In this document: positions 42,824-51,739 of the stretch, in pieces
How positions within the stretch are numbered: the first letter of the stretch is position 1
How the letters are laid out: every line of letters starts with the position of its first letter
Assembly: GCF_000753795.1 (NCBI RefSeq)
Contig: NZ_JPEO01000016.1
Span: 24,870-88,869 of the forward strand
From: Shewanella mangrovi
GTDB lineage: Bacteria; Pseudomonadota; Gammaproteobacteria; Enterobacterales; Shewanellaceae
Reading direction: 5' to 3'
Length of the DNA stretch: 64,000 bases
Notes under the pieces: generated by a model
Told to the model about the DNA's origin: nothing
The model's input: only the letters and a program-made list of their open reading frames with translations
The model's database searches: none
Translations under genes and position numbers: made by a program

Positions 42824-45190
42824 ATGACCCAACAGCAAGAAATCGCTGCGCTGAAAAAGTATGTACGGGCCACAAACTTTTTGGCGACTTCACAAATCTA
42901 CCTGAAAAACAACGTGCTTTTCAAACGTCCCCTGCAGCATGGCGACATCAAGCCTCGTTTGCTGGGTCACTGGGGTACCTGCCCTGGCATTAACTTTGTC
43001 TATGCCAACGTAAACCGTTTGATCACCAAGCACAACCGTAAGTTCTTGTACTTAGTTGGCCCAGGCCACGGCTTCCCAGCAGTACAAGCTAACCTGTTTG
43101 TGGAAGGTTCTCTGAGTCACTACTACCCAGAAATCATTCCATATAACGAAGATGGTATCTCTGATATCTGCCGTAAATTCTCTGCCGCGTATGGTTACCC
43201 ATCACACGCTAACCCAGAAGCACCTGGACAAATCCTGGAAGGTGGTGAATTAGGTTATTCACTGTCTGTTGCATGGGGTGCAGTACTAGATAACCCAGAT
43301 CTGATCGCCACTGTACTGGTGGGTGATGGTGAATCTGAAACCGGTCCTTTGGCAGCATCTTGGTATGCTAACCGTCTGGTGTCTCCAGAAAACAACGGTG
43401 CAATTCTGCCAATCGTTCATATCAACGGTTATAAAATTTCTGGTCCTACCCGCATGGGTCGTATGGATCGCGAAGAACTGGAAGCTGAATTCACAGGTCT
43501 TGGCTATGCGCCTATCTATGTTGACAGTGCACTAGAAGAAGACGTTTACGTACAGATGGCCAACGCAATGGATAAAGCCTATGCGATGATCACTGAAATC
43601 CAACGTGTTGCACGTAGTGGTGATGACGTATGTAAGCCGCGCTGGCCGGTAATTCTGATGAAAACCGCTAAAGGCTGGACCGGTGTACCTGAATTCGATG
43701 GTAAGAAACTGGAAGGCAACTGCGATTCTCACCAAGTTATCGTCAACAAGTGCGCCACTGACGAAGGTCACCTGACTGCACTGAACGATTGGTTAGACAG
43801 CTACAAGTTCCACGAACTGTATTCAATGAACGACAAAGGCGAGTTGATCTTTGATGAAGAGATCCAAACCTTAATCCCACCTGCAGAACTGTGCTGTGGT
43901 CAGCAACGTCTGAGCTACGGTGGTGAAGTCGTACAAGCGGTGAAAAACCCTGATTTGACTGAACTGGCTTATGGCCCAGATGTAGTACGCGGTACTCGCG
44001 GCTACTCAATGAACAAGATGGGCGAATGGATGCGTGACGCATTCAAACTGAACGCAGCGGAACGCAACATCCGTATCTTCAGCCCTGATGAAACTTATTC
44101 TAACCAGCTGCAAGCTGTATTCGAAGCCACTGACCGCGCATGGCAATGGCCTATCGAAAGCTGGGATGAAGACATGAGCCGTGATGGTCGCGTACTGGAA
44201 CTGCTGTCTGAAAACCTGCTGTTCGGTATGATGCACGGTTACACAGTAACGGGTCGTCACGGTATGTTCCCAACTTATGAGTCTTTCTCACAAGTTATTG
44301 CATCAATGGCTGACCAATACTGTAAATATGTGCACGCTAGCCAAGGCATCCACTTCCGTAAGCCTGTACCTGCATGCAACGTAGTACTGTCTTCACTGCT
44401 GGAACGTCAAGACCATAACGGTTACTCACACCAAAACCCATCATTCTTGGGTGCGATGCTTGAGAAACACGCAGAGATCGTATCAGCTTATCTGCCAGCT
44501 GACGCAAACTCTACGCTGGTATATACCGAAAAAGCTTTTGCCGGTCGTGACAAACTGAACATTCTGGTTGCTGGTAAGAAAGAGCTGCCACAATGGTTGA
44601 GCCTTGAAGAAGCCCGCAAACAAGCTGAAGACGGCGTGATGATTTGGGACTTCGCTTCTGACGAAAACCCAGACGTGGTTCTGGCGGGTTGTGGTGACTA
44701 CGCGACTCAAGAAGCGATGGCTGCACTGGTACTGGTACGTGAGCAACTGCCACGCGTTAAAGTTCGCTTTGTCAGCGTCACTGAATTGAACGCTAACGGC
44801 TTAGGTAGCTTGGAATTTGCTGCTAAACCTTGGTTGCTGGATGATATCTTTACTCCAGATAAAGGCGTGGTATTCAACTATCATGGCTATCCAAACACTA
44901 TCAAGAAACTGGTGTTTGACTATAAAGGTGCTAGCCGTTTCCGCATCAAAGGCTACGAAGAGGAAGGTTCAACCACTACTCCATTCGATATGGGCGTACG
45001 TAACGGTACTTCTCGTTACCACCTGGTTATCGACATGGCATACAAGTTATTCCAGCAAGGTGTGATTGATGAAACAACTCACTCACGCATTACCACTGAA
45101 ATGCTGCAAAACTTGGTTGACCACAAAAACTACATCAAAGCTAACGGTGTAGACCCAGAATACATCGAAAACTGGGAATGGAAGCGTTAA
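42824..45190 (+). CDS. xfp: Xylulose-5-phosphate/fructose-6-phosphate phosphoketolase
   Basis: A 788-aa thiamine-diphosphate enzyme that splits xylulose 5-phosphate or fructose 6-phosphate with phosphate to acetyl phosphate plus glyceraldehyde 3-phosphate or erythrose 4-phosphate. The family signatures are all present: GHWGTCPGINFVYAN, VGPGHGFPAVQAN, the ThDP motif GDGESETGPLAASWYANR, INGYKISGPTRMGRM, and the C-terminal EYIENWEWKR. ATG 42824 has GAGG at 6 bp; the upstream GTG at 42812 is ignored. Codon choice is strongly biased (CGT, GGT, CTG), suggesting high expression. It stands near tal and pgi, which share intermediates with it. Confidence 0.96.
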   Translation: MTQQQEIAALKKYVRATNFLATSQIYLKNNVLFKRPLQHGDIKPRLLGHWGTCPGINFVYANVNRLITKHNRKFLYLVGPGHGFPAVQANLFVEGSLSHYYPEIIPYNEDGISDICRKFSAAYGYPSHANPEAPGQILEGGELGYSLSVAWGAVLDNPDLIATVLVGDGESETGPLAASWYANRLVSPENNGAILPIVHINGYKISGPTRMGRMDREELEAEFTGLGYAPIYVDSALEEDVYVQMANAMDKAYAMITEIQRVARSGDDVCKPRWPVILMKTAKGWTGVPEFDGKKLEGNCDSHQVIVNKCATDEGHLTALNDWLDSYKFHELYSMNDKGELIFDEEIQTLIPPAELCCGQQRLSYGGEVVQAVKNPDLTELAYGPDVVRGTRGYSMNKMGEWMRDAFKLNAAERNIRIFSPDETYSNQLQAVFEATDRAWQWPIESWDEDMSRDGRVLELLSENLLFGMMHGYTVTGRHGMFPTYESFSQVIASMADQYCKYVHASQGIHFRKPVPACNVVLSSLLERQDHNGYSHQNPSFLGAMLEKHAEIVSAYLPADANSTLVYTEKAFAGRDKLNILVAGKKELPQWLSLEEARKQAEDGVMIWDFASDENPDVVLAGCGDYATQEAMAALVLVREQLPRVKVRFVSVTELNANGLGSLEFAAKPWLLDDIFTPDKGVVFNYHGYPNTIKKLVFDYKGASRFRIKGYEEEGSTTTPFDMGVRNGTSRYHLVIDMAYKLFQQGVIDETTHSRITTEMLQNLVDHKNYIKANGVDPEYIENWEWKR

Positions 45191-45221
45191 TCACTAACGT
45201 GTTCTAACAAGTACAGCTAAT

Positions 45222-45260
45222 AAATGAGGCGTTATTTACAATAACGCCTCATTTTTTTTG
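45222..45260 (+). terminator. Rho-independent terminator of phosphoketolase
   Basis: A 13-bp stem AATGAGGCGTTAT/ATAACGCCTCATT (45223-45235, 45241-45253) with a 5-nt loop is followed by eight T. Confidence 0.92.
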
Positions 45261-45439
45261 CATCTGTGCTTAGGGTTAACCATACTCGTGTAACATTATG
45301 AAAGATAAATGTGATTCAAGTGGAATTCAGCTTGTAAGTGGTAATAATGTAAAGCGCTAGCAACTGAAACTAGGATATCCCGTGGGGGCGAACTCTATCT
45401 TCAAATAGAGCACCCTATTTTCAAGGATTTGGAGAATTG

Positions 45440-46555
45440 ATGATGAAACTTAAACTTTCTTACCTGCTGCTTATCGCAGCACTTCCTGCTGCCGCCTATG
45501 CAGAAGACCAACAACTGTCGCCTTGGTATGTAGGTATTGGTGCGGGCCAAAACAACTACGGCCCTAACTGCGAAGACAGCAAAATGATGACCTGTGGCAG
45601 TGATGACCCATTTGCATGGGAATTCTTCTCTGGTTATTCATTCAACCAATATGTTGCCGTTGAGATTGGTTACCGCCAACTGGGCCATGCTGACTGGGTT
45701 GATTATGCAAACAACCATAATGACATCAGCGTAAAAGGTGGCACCATAGGTGTCGTGGGTACCTGGCCACTGCGTAACAACTGGAGCCTAAATGCTGAAG
45801 CAGGTGGTTATATCTTTACTAACCACAACCGCGTTAATCACGGCGATGCTGACTACTATCACCAAAGCGTAGCGCCATATTATGGTGTGGGTGTTGGCTA
45901 TGACATCAACGAGAACTTCCGTTTGTCAGCTAAATACCGTCGTTATGAAGATATCGATGAAACCCGTTTTGCCGATCTCGATATGGACAGTAACTATTGG
46001 GGCTTAACACTGAGCTATCGTTTTGGTGAAGCACCAAAAGCAGCACCAGTTGTAGAAGAGCCTGCACCTGTTGTAATGGCACCAGTTGATTCAGATAAAG
46101 ACGGCATTAATGATGATGTCGATCAGTGTCCAAATACGCCAGCGACTCACAAAGTAGATGCCAAAGGCTGTAGCATCTACGTTGATAAGCTGGAAGATCT
46201 GACGATTGCGGCGCAGTTTGACAATAACTCCTCTATCGTGAAGAAAGATTCTTACGGCGAAATTGAGAAAGCAGCAAACTTCCTCAACAAGTATCCAAAA
46301 GCAGATATTGAAATTGCCGGTCACGCTTCACTGCCAGGTAAAGAGTCTTACAACCTGTGGTTGTCGCAAAAACGTGCTGATGCAGTTGCCAAAGTATTGG
46401 TAGACCAATACGGCATCTCGGCTAACCGCATCACATCGAAAGGTTATGGTGAAAGCCAACCTATCATGCAAGGTACCAGCGCTGAAGCTAACGCAGCTAA
46501 CCGCCGTATCGAAGCGAAAATGAGCTTTAAAGAAAAACAACCTCTGCTGAAGTAA
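45440..46555 (+). CDS. ompA: OmpA-family outer membrane protein
   Basis: A 371-aa outer-membrane protein: signal peptide (cleavage near AAYAED), an N-terminal eight-strand beta-barrel (about 25-205, WYVGIGAGQNNYG to YWGLTLSYRFG), a proline-rich linker, a short thrombospondin type-3-like calcium-binding stretch (DSDKDGINDDVDQCPNTPATHKVD), and a C-terminal OmpA peptidoglycan-binding domain (IAGHASLPGKESYNLWLSQKRADAVAKVL...NRRIEAKM). It links outer membrane and cell wall. GGAG lies 5 and 8 bp before the paired ATGs at 45440 and 45443. A structured leader precedes it. Confidence 0.93.
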   Translation: MMKLKLSYLLLIAALPAAAYAEDQQLSPWYVGIGAGQNNYGPNCEDSKMMTCGSDDPFAWEFFSGYSFNQYVAVEIGYRQLGHADWVDYANNHNDISVKGGTIGVVGTWPLRNNWSLNAEAGGYIFTNHNRVNHGDADYYHQSVAPYYGVGVGYDINENFRLSAKYRRYEDIDETRFADLDMDSNYWGLTLSYRFGEAPKAAPVVEEPAPVVMAPVDSDKDGINDDVDQCPNTPATHKVDAKGCSIYVDKLEDLTIAAQFDNNSSIVKKDSYGEIEKAANFLNKYPKADIEIAGHASLPGKESYNLWLSQKRADAVAKVLVDQYGISANRITSKGYGESQPIMQGTSAEANAANRRIEAKMSFKEKQPLLK

Positions 46556-46572
46556 GCCGGGGGAACAATTAG

Positions 46573-46600
46573 AAAGCCGCTGACATCAGCGGCTTTTTTA
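46573..46600 (+). terminator. Rho-independent terminator of the OmpA gene
   Basis: Stem AAGCCGCTGA/TCAGCGGCTT with a short loop and T run, just past the OmpA stop. Confidence 0.88.
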
Positions 46601-46728
46601 TTTTTTGTCATACGCAATTAGTATTCAGTAAGCAAAATCAGTACACTGAAACGATGCAAAAACACGCTATTTAGCGCCGATTTCTGGTTGATTTAAGCCA
46701 CAACTGAAACTTTTTTTCATTGACGAAT

Positions 46729-46743
46729 TGAAAAAGTAATACA
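46729..46743. promoter_or_regulatory. Weak HexR-like palindrome upstream of tal
   Basis: TGAAAAAGTAATACA resembles TGTAAT-N3-ATTACA but with three or more mismatches. It is recorded because tal and pgi are the kind of genes HexR controls; the match alone is not convincing. Confidence 0.25.
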
Positions 46744-46805
46744 AATTGGCGTCTAATAGCCAGTCTGAAAAGCATTAATGACAGCTTATCTAAAGGAAGT
46801 TATCC

Positions 46806-47759
46806 ATGGCCAATACCCTAGCGCAATTAAAATCTGTAACCACTATCGTTGCCGACACTGGTGATATCGAAGCAATCAAACGCTATCAACCTGAAGATGC
46901 AACCACCAACCCTTCACTGATTTTGAAGGCGTCACAGATCCCTGAATACGCTGGTTTGATCGACGAAGCCGTTGCTTGGGCAAAACAGCAAAGCAGCGAT
47001 AGCGCACAACAGCTGGAAGATGCTGGTGACAAACTAGCGGTTAATATCGGTTTAGAAATTCTCAAAATCGTACCAGGCCGCATCTCTACAGAAGTAGATG
47101 CTCGCTTGTCGTTTGACAAAGAAGCCTCGGTAGCTAAAGCGAAAAAGCTGATCAAACTGTACCAAGATGCTGGTATTGATAAGTCTCGTATTCTGATCAA
47201 ACTGGCCTCGACTTGGGAAGGTATCTGCGCTGCTAAAGAGCTGGAAGCAGAAGGTATCAACTGTAACCTGACACTGCTGTTTAGCTTTGCTCAAGCGCGT
47301 GCCTGTGCAGAAGCTGGCGTTTATCTGATTTCCCCATTCGTTGGCCGTATTCTGGACTGGTACAAGAAAAGTACAGGCAAAGATTACACTGCGAGCGAAG
47401 ATCCAGGTGTTGTGTCAGTTAGCAGCATCTACAACTATTACAAAAAGCATGGTTACAAAACCGTGGTAATGGGCGCGAGCTTCCGTAACACAGGTGAGAT
47501 CATTGAACTGGCAGGCTGTGACCGTCTGACCATTGGCCCGAACTTGTTAGAAGAGTTAGCCAATGCCGATACCGTTATCGAAGCAAAACTGACTGCAACA
47601 ACTGACGTCGTCGCCGCTCCTGCTCCTCTGACTGAAGCTGAGTTCCGTTGGGAATTCAACGAAGACGCTATGGCAGTTGAAAAACTGGCTGAAGGTATTC
47701 GCAACTTTGCTATCGACCAAGGCAAACTGGAAGCGATGCTCACCACGAAACTGGCTTAA
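46806..47759 (+). CDS. tal: Transaldolase
   Basis: A 317-aa TIM-barrel enzyme of the non-oxidative pentose phosphate pathway, exchanging a dihydroxyacetone unit between sedoheptulose 7-phosphate and glyceraldehyde 3-phosphate. The signatures [12 protein letters not shown] (about 33-44) and the Schiff-base lysine region [12 protein letters not shown] (about 130-141) are clear. Length equals E. coli TalB. GGAAG precedes ATG 46806. The pgi gene follows after 14 bp, so the two form an operon that channels fructose 6-phosphate. Confidence 0.97.
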   Translation: MANTLAQLKSVTTIVADTGDIEAIKRYQPEDATTNPSLILKASQIPEYAGLIDEAVAWAKQQSSDSAQQLEDAGDKLAVNIGLEILKIVPGRISTEVDARLSFDKEASVAKAKKLIKLYQDAGIDKSRILIKLASTWEGICAAKELEAEGINCNLTLLFSFAQARACAEAGVYLISPFVGRILDWYKKSTGKDYTASEDPGVVSVSSIYNYYKKHGYKTVVMGASFRNTGEIIELAGCDRLTIGPNLLEELANADTVIEAKLTATTDVVAAPAPLTEAEFRWEFNEDAMAVEKLAEGIRNFAIDQGKLEAMLTTKLA

Positions 47760-47773
47760 TTTAATAGGACAGA

Positions 47774-49414
47774 ATGATGACTAAGCTGACACAATCTCCT
47801 GCATGGCAGGCGTTGTCACAGTTAAGTGGCAATCTGCCGCATATGCGCACCTTGTTTGCTGACAATCCCAAACGCTTTGAGCAGTTGTCATTGAAAAAGT
47901 GTGACCTGTTTTTGGATTATTCAAAAAACAGATTAACCGACGAAGTGCTGCAACAACTGTTTGCATTGGCTAAAGATGCCGGACTGAAGCAGAAAATCAC
48001 CGCGATGTTTAACGGTGACATCATCAACACCACTGAAAAACGTGCCGTATTGCACACCGCCCTACGCGCTGCGGCTGACGCTGATATTCGTGTGGATGGC
48101 GTGAATGTGGTGCCCGAAGTACAAGCAACGCTGGCCAAGATGGAACAGTTTGTGGCTGACGTTCACGAAGGCCGCTGGTTGGGTTATACAGGTAAAGCCA
48201 TTACTGATGTGGTATCTATCGGGATTGGTGGTTCGTTCTTGGGGCCTAAAATCGCCTCTGAAGCACTGCGTCCCTACTGGAACGGTGCGGTAAAATGCCA
48301 CTATGTAGCCAACGTCGATGCAACCTCTATTGCCGAAAAACTGAAGTTAGTCGCTCCAGAAACTACCCTGTTCCTGACATCTTCTAAATCATTTGGTACG
48401 CAAGAAACACTGACCAATACTCTCAGCGCTAAAGCTTGGTTTTTGGCTCATGGTGGTACTCAGCAAGATGTGGCTAAACATTTTGCGGCGATCACCTCCA
48501 ACGTCGCTAAAGCGACGGACTTTGGTATCGACGAAACCAACATTTTCCCAATGTGGGACTGGGTTGGCGGTCGTTACTCACTGTGGTCAGCTATCGGCTT
48601 ACCTATCGCGCTGCTGATTGGCATGGATAACTTCCGTGAGCTGCTCGCGGGTGCGCGTGAAATGGATCAACACTTTGCTACCGCACCGTTAAATGAAAAC
48701 ATGCCGGTTATCATGGGCATGCTATCGCTGTGGTACAACAACTTCTTTAATGCGCAATCCCATGTTGTGTTGACCTACGATCACTATCTGCGTGGCCTGC
48801 CAGCTTATTTCCAACAGCTTGATATGGAAAGTAACGGTAAGTCAGCCAAGATGGATGGCAGCCAAGTTGACTACAGCACAGGTCCCGTGATTTGGGGCGG
48901 TGAAGGCACCAACGGTCAGCACGCTTACCATCAGTTATTGCACCAAGGTACTGCACTGATCCCGGCTGATTTCATCATGCCACTACAAAGCCATAATCCT
49001 CTCGGAGAGCATCATATTCAGTTGGCCTCTAACTGTTTTGGTCAAACCCAAGCATTGATGCAAGGACGTACCTTTGATGAAGCCATGGCAGAGCTAAAAG
49101 ACAGCAAGCTGTCTGATGCCGATAAGGCGCTTATCGCTAAGCACAAAGAGATGGCAGGTAATAAGCCTAGCAACACCATCCTAATGGATAAGCTGACGCC
49201 AAAAACCTTAGGCGCGCTGATCGCATTGTACGAACACCGTACGCTGGTTCAGGGCACGATCTGGGACATCAACTCATTTGACCAATGGGGTGTCGAGCTT
49301 GGCAAGACACTGGGTAACGACGTGTTAGCACGCCTTGCTGCTGACAGTGATTGTGATGGTTTGGATGCGTCTAGTAACGGTCTGATTAACGCCTTCAAAA
49401 AAGGCTGTATCTGA
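47774..49414 (+). CDS. pgi: Glucose-6-phosphate isomerase
   Basis: A 546-aa enzyme interconverting glucose 6-phosphate and fructose 6-phosphate. Recognisable motifs are [18 protein letters not shown], the phosphate-binding [32 protein letters not shown], the catalytic Glu/His region [17 protein letters not shown], and the C-terminal [13 protein letters not shown] signature with the catalytic lysine. It starts at the double ATG at 47774/47777 and is co-transcribed with tal. Ends at a strong terminator. Confidence 0.97.
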   Translation: MMTKLTQSPAWQALSQLSGNLPHMRTLFADNPKRFEQLSLKKCDLFLDYSKNRLTDEVLQQLFALAKDAGLKQKITAMFNGDIINTTEKRAVLHTALRAAADADIRVDGVNVVPEVQATLAKMEQFVADVHEGRWLGYTGKAITDVVSIGIGGSFLGPKIASEALRPYWNGAVKCHYVANVDATSIAEKLKLVAPETTLFLTSSKSFGTQETLTNTLSAKAWFLAHGGTQQDVAKHFAAITSNVAKATDFGIDETNIFPMWDWVGGRYSLWSAIGLPIALLIGMDNFRELLAGAREMDQHFATAPLNENMPVIMGMLSLWYNNFFNAQSHVVLTYDHYLRGLPAYFQQLDMESNGKSAKMDGSQVDYSTGPVIWGGEGTNGQHAYHQLLHQGTALIPADFIMPLQSHNPLGEHHIQLASNCFGQTQALMQGRTFDEAMAELKDSKLSDADKALIAKHKEMAGNKPSNTILMDKLTPKTLGALIALYEHRTLVQGTIWDINSFDQWGVELGKTLGNDVLARLAADSDCDGLDASSNGLINAFKKGCI

Positions 49415-49438
49415 TCCCGTTCACACATTCACGACGTG

Positions 49439-49468
49439 GTAAAAGCCGGCAGCAATGCCGGCTTTTTT
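49439..49468 (+). terminator. Rho-independent terminator of tal-pgi
   Basis: Stem AAAAGCCGGCA/TGCCGGCTTTT with loop GCAA and T run, about 25 bp past the pgi stop. Confidence 0.9.
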
Positions 49469-49602
49469 GTATCTCTTTAGAGGTAAACGTAATTTTCATC
49501 TAACTGCCATTTTTTATTAACAGCATCGAAACATTTATCTTGCACCCTGTTTAATATCTATGCTATTTAAAGCTAGAAAACATACAACAACAGGAGGTTG
49601 CC

Positions 49603-49788
49603 ATGGATCGCTTAGGTTATGGTAGTGCGCTGGAAGAAAACACAGAAAGTGCTGGACGTTCTAGAGGTTCAAATAAAAAACGCAAATGGCGTGAAATTGA
49701 AGCTTTAAAAGAGAAGCATCGTCTACTGAAAGAGTTGAGGGAAATTGACAGTAATTTCGATTCAGATCTCGATAGTTTGTTGATCTAG
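49603..49788 (+). CDS. DUF3545 family small protein
   Basis: A 61-aa highly charged protein that fits the DUF3545 family of small Alteromonadales/Vibrionales proteins. The middle is basic and helical (NKKRKWREIEALKEKHRLLKEL, residues about 28-48), and the tail is acidic (EIDSNFDSDLDSLL). No signal peptide or membrane segment; function unknown. The ribosome binding site AGGAGG lies 6 bp before ATG 49603 and is unusually strong, and the gene has its own terminator. Confidence 0.85.
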   Translation: MDRLGYGSALEENTESAGRSRGSNKKRKWREIEALKEKHRLLKELREIDSNFDSDLDSLLI

Positions 49789-49796
49789 CCTCCTGT

Positions 49797-49824
49797 AAAA
49801 AAGCCCCGATAATCGGGGCTTTTT
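49797..49824. terminator. Bidirectional Rho-independent terminator
   Basis: Stem AGCCCCGA/TCGGGGCT (49802-49809, 49813-49820) with loop TAA between A and T runs, shared by the convergent DUF3545 gene and ispH. Confidence 0.88.
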
Positions 49825-49843
49825 GTTACCTATTCTGCCGTAG

Positions 49844-50803
49844 TTAGCGTAGCTCTGCGGGAACGGCGAATACAGTGTCTTCTTCGCGTCCAGCGACTTC
49901 AGTTACCACGCCAGGCGCTATCTTAACGACTGCTTCAATCACTTGCTGTACCAACACCTCAGGCGCAGAAGCACCAGCCGTCACAGCCACTTTAGTGACA
50001 CCTTCAAACCACTGACAATCCAAGTCTTCCGATGAATCCAGCAGATATGCACGAGTTCCCGATTTCTCCGCAAGTTCACGCAGGCGATTGGAGTTAGAAC
50101 TATTTTTTGAACCAACCACAATCAGCATATCCACGTCGGATGCTAGCTTTCTCACTGCATCCTGACGATTCTGCGTGGCGTAACAGATATCATCCTTACG
50201 AGGCCCTTCAATGCACGGGAAACGCGCCTGTAGTGCCGCTATGATGTCCTGAGTGTCATCGACTGACAGCGTAGTTTGAGTAACGAAGCAGAGATTGGCA
50301 GGATTTTTTACCTGCATCTTGGTGACATCGTCCACCGACTCCACCAAGTAAACACCACCTTCAGGGTTATCGTATTGCCCCATGGTGCCTTCAACTTCTG
50401 GGTGGCCTTCATGACCAATCAGAATACATTCGATCCCTTTACGACTGGCGCGCGTCACCTGCAGGTGAACCTTGGTTACCAATGGACAGGTCGCATCAAA
50501 CACCTTTAGGCCACGGGCTTTCGCTTCTTGTCGTACCGCTTGCGATACGCCGTGCGCACTAAAAATCACGATACTGTCATCAGGCACTTGCTCAAGTTCA
50601 TCGACAAATACCGCACCACGATCTTTAAGATTTTGCACCACATAGCGGTTATGCACGACTTCATGGCGCACATAGATGGGGGGCGAAAACAACTCTAATG
50701 CACGTTCAACAATGCTGATGGCGCGATCTACCCCGGCACAAAAACCACGGGGATTAGCCAACATAATATTGAGTCCGCCTGCGGCAGGTTTTAACGCTGT
50801 CAT
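49844..50803 (-). CDS. ispH: 4-hydroxy-3-methylbut-2-enyl diphosphate reductase
   Basis: A 319-aa iron-sulfur enzyme making IPP and DMAPP in the last step of the MEP isoprenoid pathway. The three cluster-binding cysteines lie in [25 protein letters not shown] and [14 protein letters not shown]. Start ATG 50803 has GGAG at 7 bp and leaves one base after the fkpB stop (TAATATG); the family-conserved N-terminus begins about 12 residues later (MLANPRGF). Last gene of the murJ to ispH housekeeping run. Confidence 0.97.
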   Translation of the reverse strand: MTALKPAAGGLNIMLANPRGFCAGVDRAISIVERALELFSPPIYVRHEVVHNRYVVQNLKDRGAVFVDELEQVPDDSIVIFSAHGVSQAVRQEAKARGLKVFDATCPLVTKVHLQVTRASRKGIECILIGHEGHPEVEGTMGQYDNPEGGVYLVESVDDVTKMQVKNPANLCFVTQTTLSVDDTQDIIAALQARFPCIEGPRKDDICYATQNRQDAVRKLASDVDMLIVVGSKNSSNSNRLRELAEKSGTRAYLLDSSEDLDCQWFEGVTKVAVTAGASAPEVLVQQVIEAVVKIAPGVVTEVAGREEDTVFAVPAELR

Positions 50804-50804
50804 A

Positions 50805-51230
50805 TTAGCGCTCCTCAATCACTTCAACTTGGAATGTCAGAGTATGACCCGCCAAAGGATGATTCATATCAACGGTGACCGAATCCCCCGCGACATCACG
50901 CACAATACCGGGGATTTCGCTACCACCTGGGCCAGCGAAGCCAACAATAACGCCAGCTTCCAGTTTCATGTCAGCCGGAAACTTACTGCGGTCGAGATAG
51001 TAAATCGCATCGGGATTTGGCTCACCGAACGCATCAACTGGCGCTAAGGTAAACTCGGTTTTATCACCAACACTTAACCCTTCAAGCGCCTTTTCAAACG
51101 CTGGGCTCAAACTATCATCACCGATATTAAGCAAGGTCGGTTGGTTATTGCTGCGCGTGTTCTCAGCGGTAGAACCATCGTCGAGTAGAATCGCCATATG
51201 ACACAGTAAAGAACGGGTTAACTCAGCCAT
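50805..51230 (-). CDS. fkpB: FKBP-type peptidyl-prolyl cis-trans isomerase (SlpA/FkpB)
   Basis: A 141-aa cytoplasmic SlyD-like prolyl isomerase/chaperone. The FKBP domain is split by the insert-in-flap region: [43 protein letters not shown] then [20 protein letters not shown], which is the typical NHPLAG signature (described in parts). Start ATG 51230 with AGAGGA upstream overlaps the lspA stop by 8 bp. The lspA-fkpB-ispH order matches E. coli. Confidence 0.95.
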   Translation of the reverse strand: MAELTRSLLCHMAILLDDGSTAENTRSNNQPTLLNIGDDSLSPAFEKALEGLSVGDKTEFTLAPVDAFGEPNPDAIYYLDRSKFPADMKLEAGVIVGFAGPGGSEIPGIVRDVAGDSVTVDMNHPLAGHTLTFQVEVIEER

Positions 51231-51729
51231 TAGCGTTATCCTCTTTGTGTTTCTTGGCAAAAAAACCTTCAAAGATAATCAATACCGCACCGACACAAAT
51301 CGCCGAGTCGGCAATATTAAATGCGGGATAGTGATAGTTTTGATAGTAGAAATGTAGAAAATCCACCACGAACCCATGGATGAGCCGATCCAGCAGATTT
51401 CCTAAGGCGCCGCCAATAACTAAGGTAAACGCTACGCCATTAAGCTTTTCTGTCCAATGCTGGCGGCGTAACCACACAGTTAATACCACGCTAAAACCAA
51501 CCGCTACCAAGGCAAACAGCCAGCGCTGCCAGCCGCCCGCATCATGCAGGAAGCTAAACGCAGCACCGGTATTTTGTCGATAAGTCAGCGAGAAGAATGG
51601 CAACAGGTTAAGTGATTCATTCAACTTGAAGTTGGCTAAAATCCACTGTTTAGAAAGTTGGTCGGCAATTAACACCAGACCAACAATCCAATACCAGCGC
51701 AAGCCACTTTGTTTCCAATCAGCAGGCAT
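51223..51729 (-). CDS. lspA: Lipoprotein signal peptidase II
   Basis: A 168-aa inner-membrane aspartic peptidase that removes signal peptides from prolipoproteins, such as those encoded elsewhere in this window. Four hydrophobic helices are visible. The catalytic aspartates lie in GNLLDRLIHGFVVDFL and the second conserved motif FNIADSAICVGAVLI. I chose ATG 51729 because AAGGTGG stands 5 bp before it, directly after the ileS stop; the frame runs further upstream into ileS (51774) without a useful site. Confidence 0.95.
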   Translation of the reverse strand: MPADWKQSGLRWYWIVGLVLIADQLSKQWILANFKLNESLNLLPFFSLTYRQNTGAAFSFLHDAGGWQRWLFALVAVGFSVVLTVWLRRQHWTEKLNGVAFTLVIGGALGNLLDRLIHGFVVDFLHFYYQNYHYPAFNIADSAICVGAVLIIFEGFFAKKHKEDNANG

Positions 51730-51739
51730 GCTGGCCACC

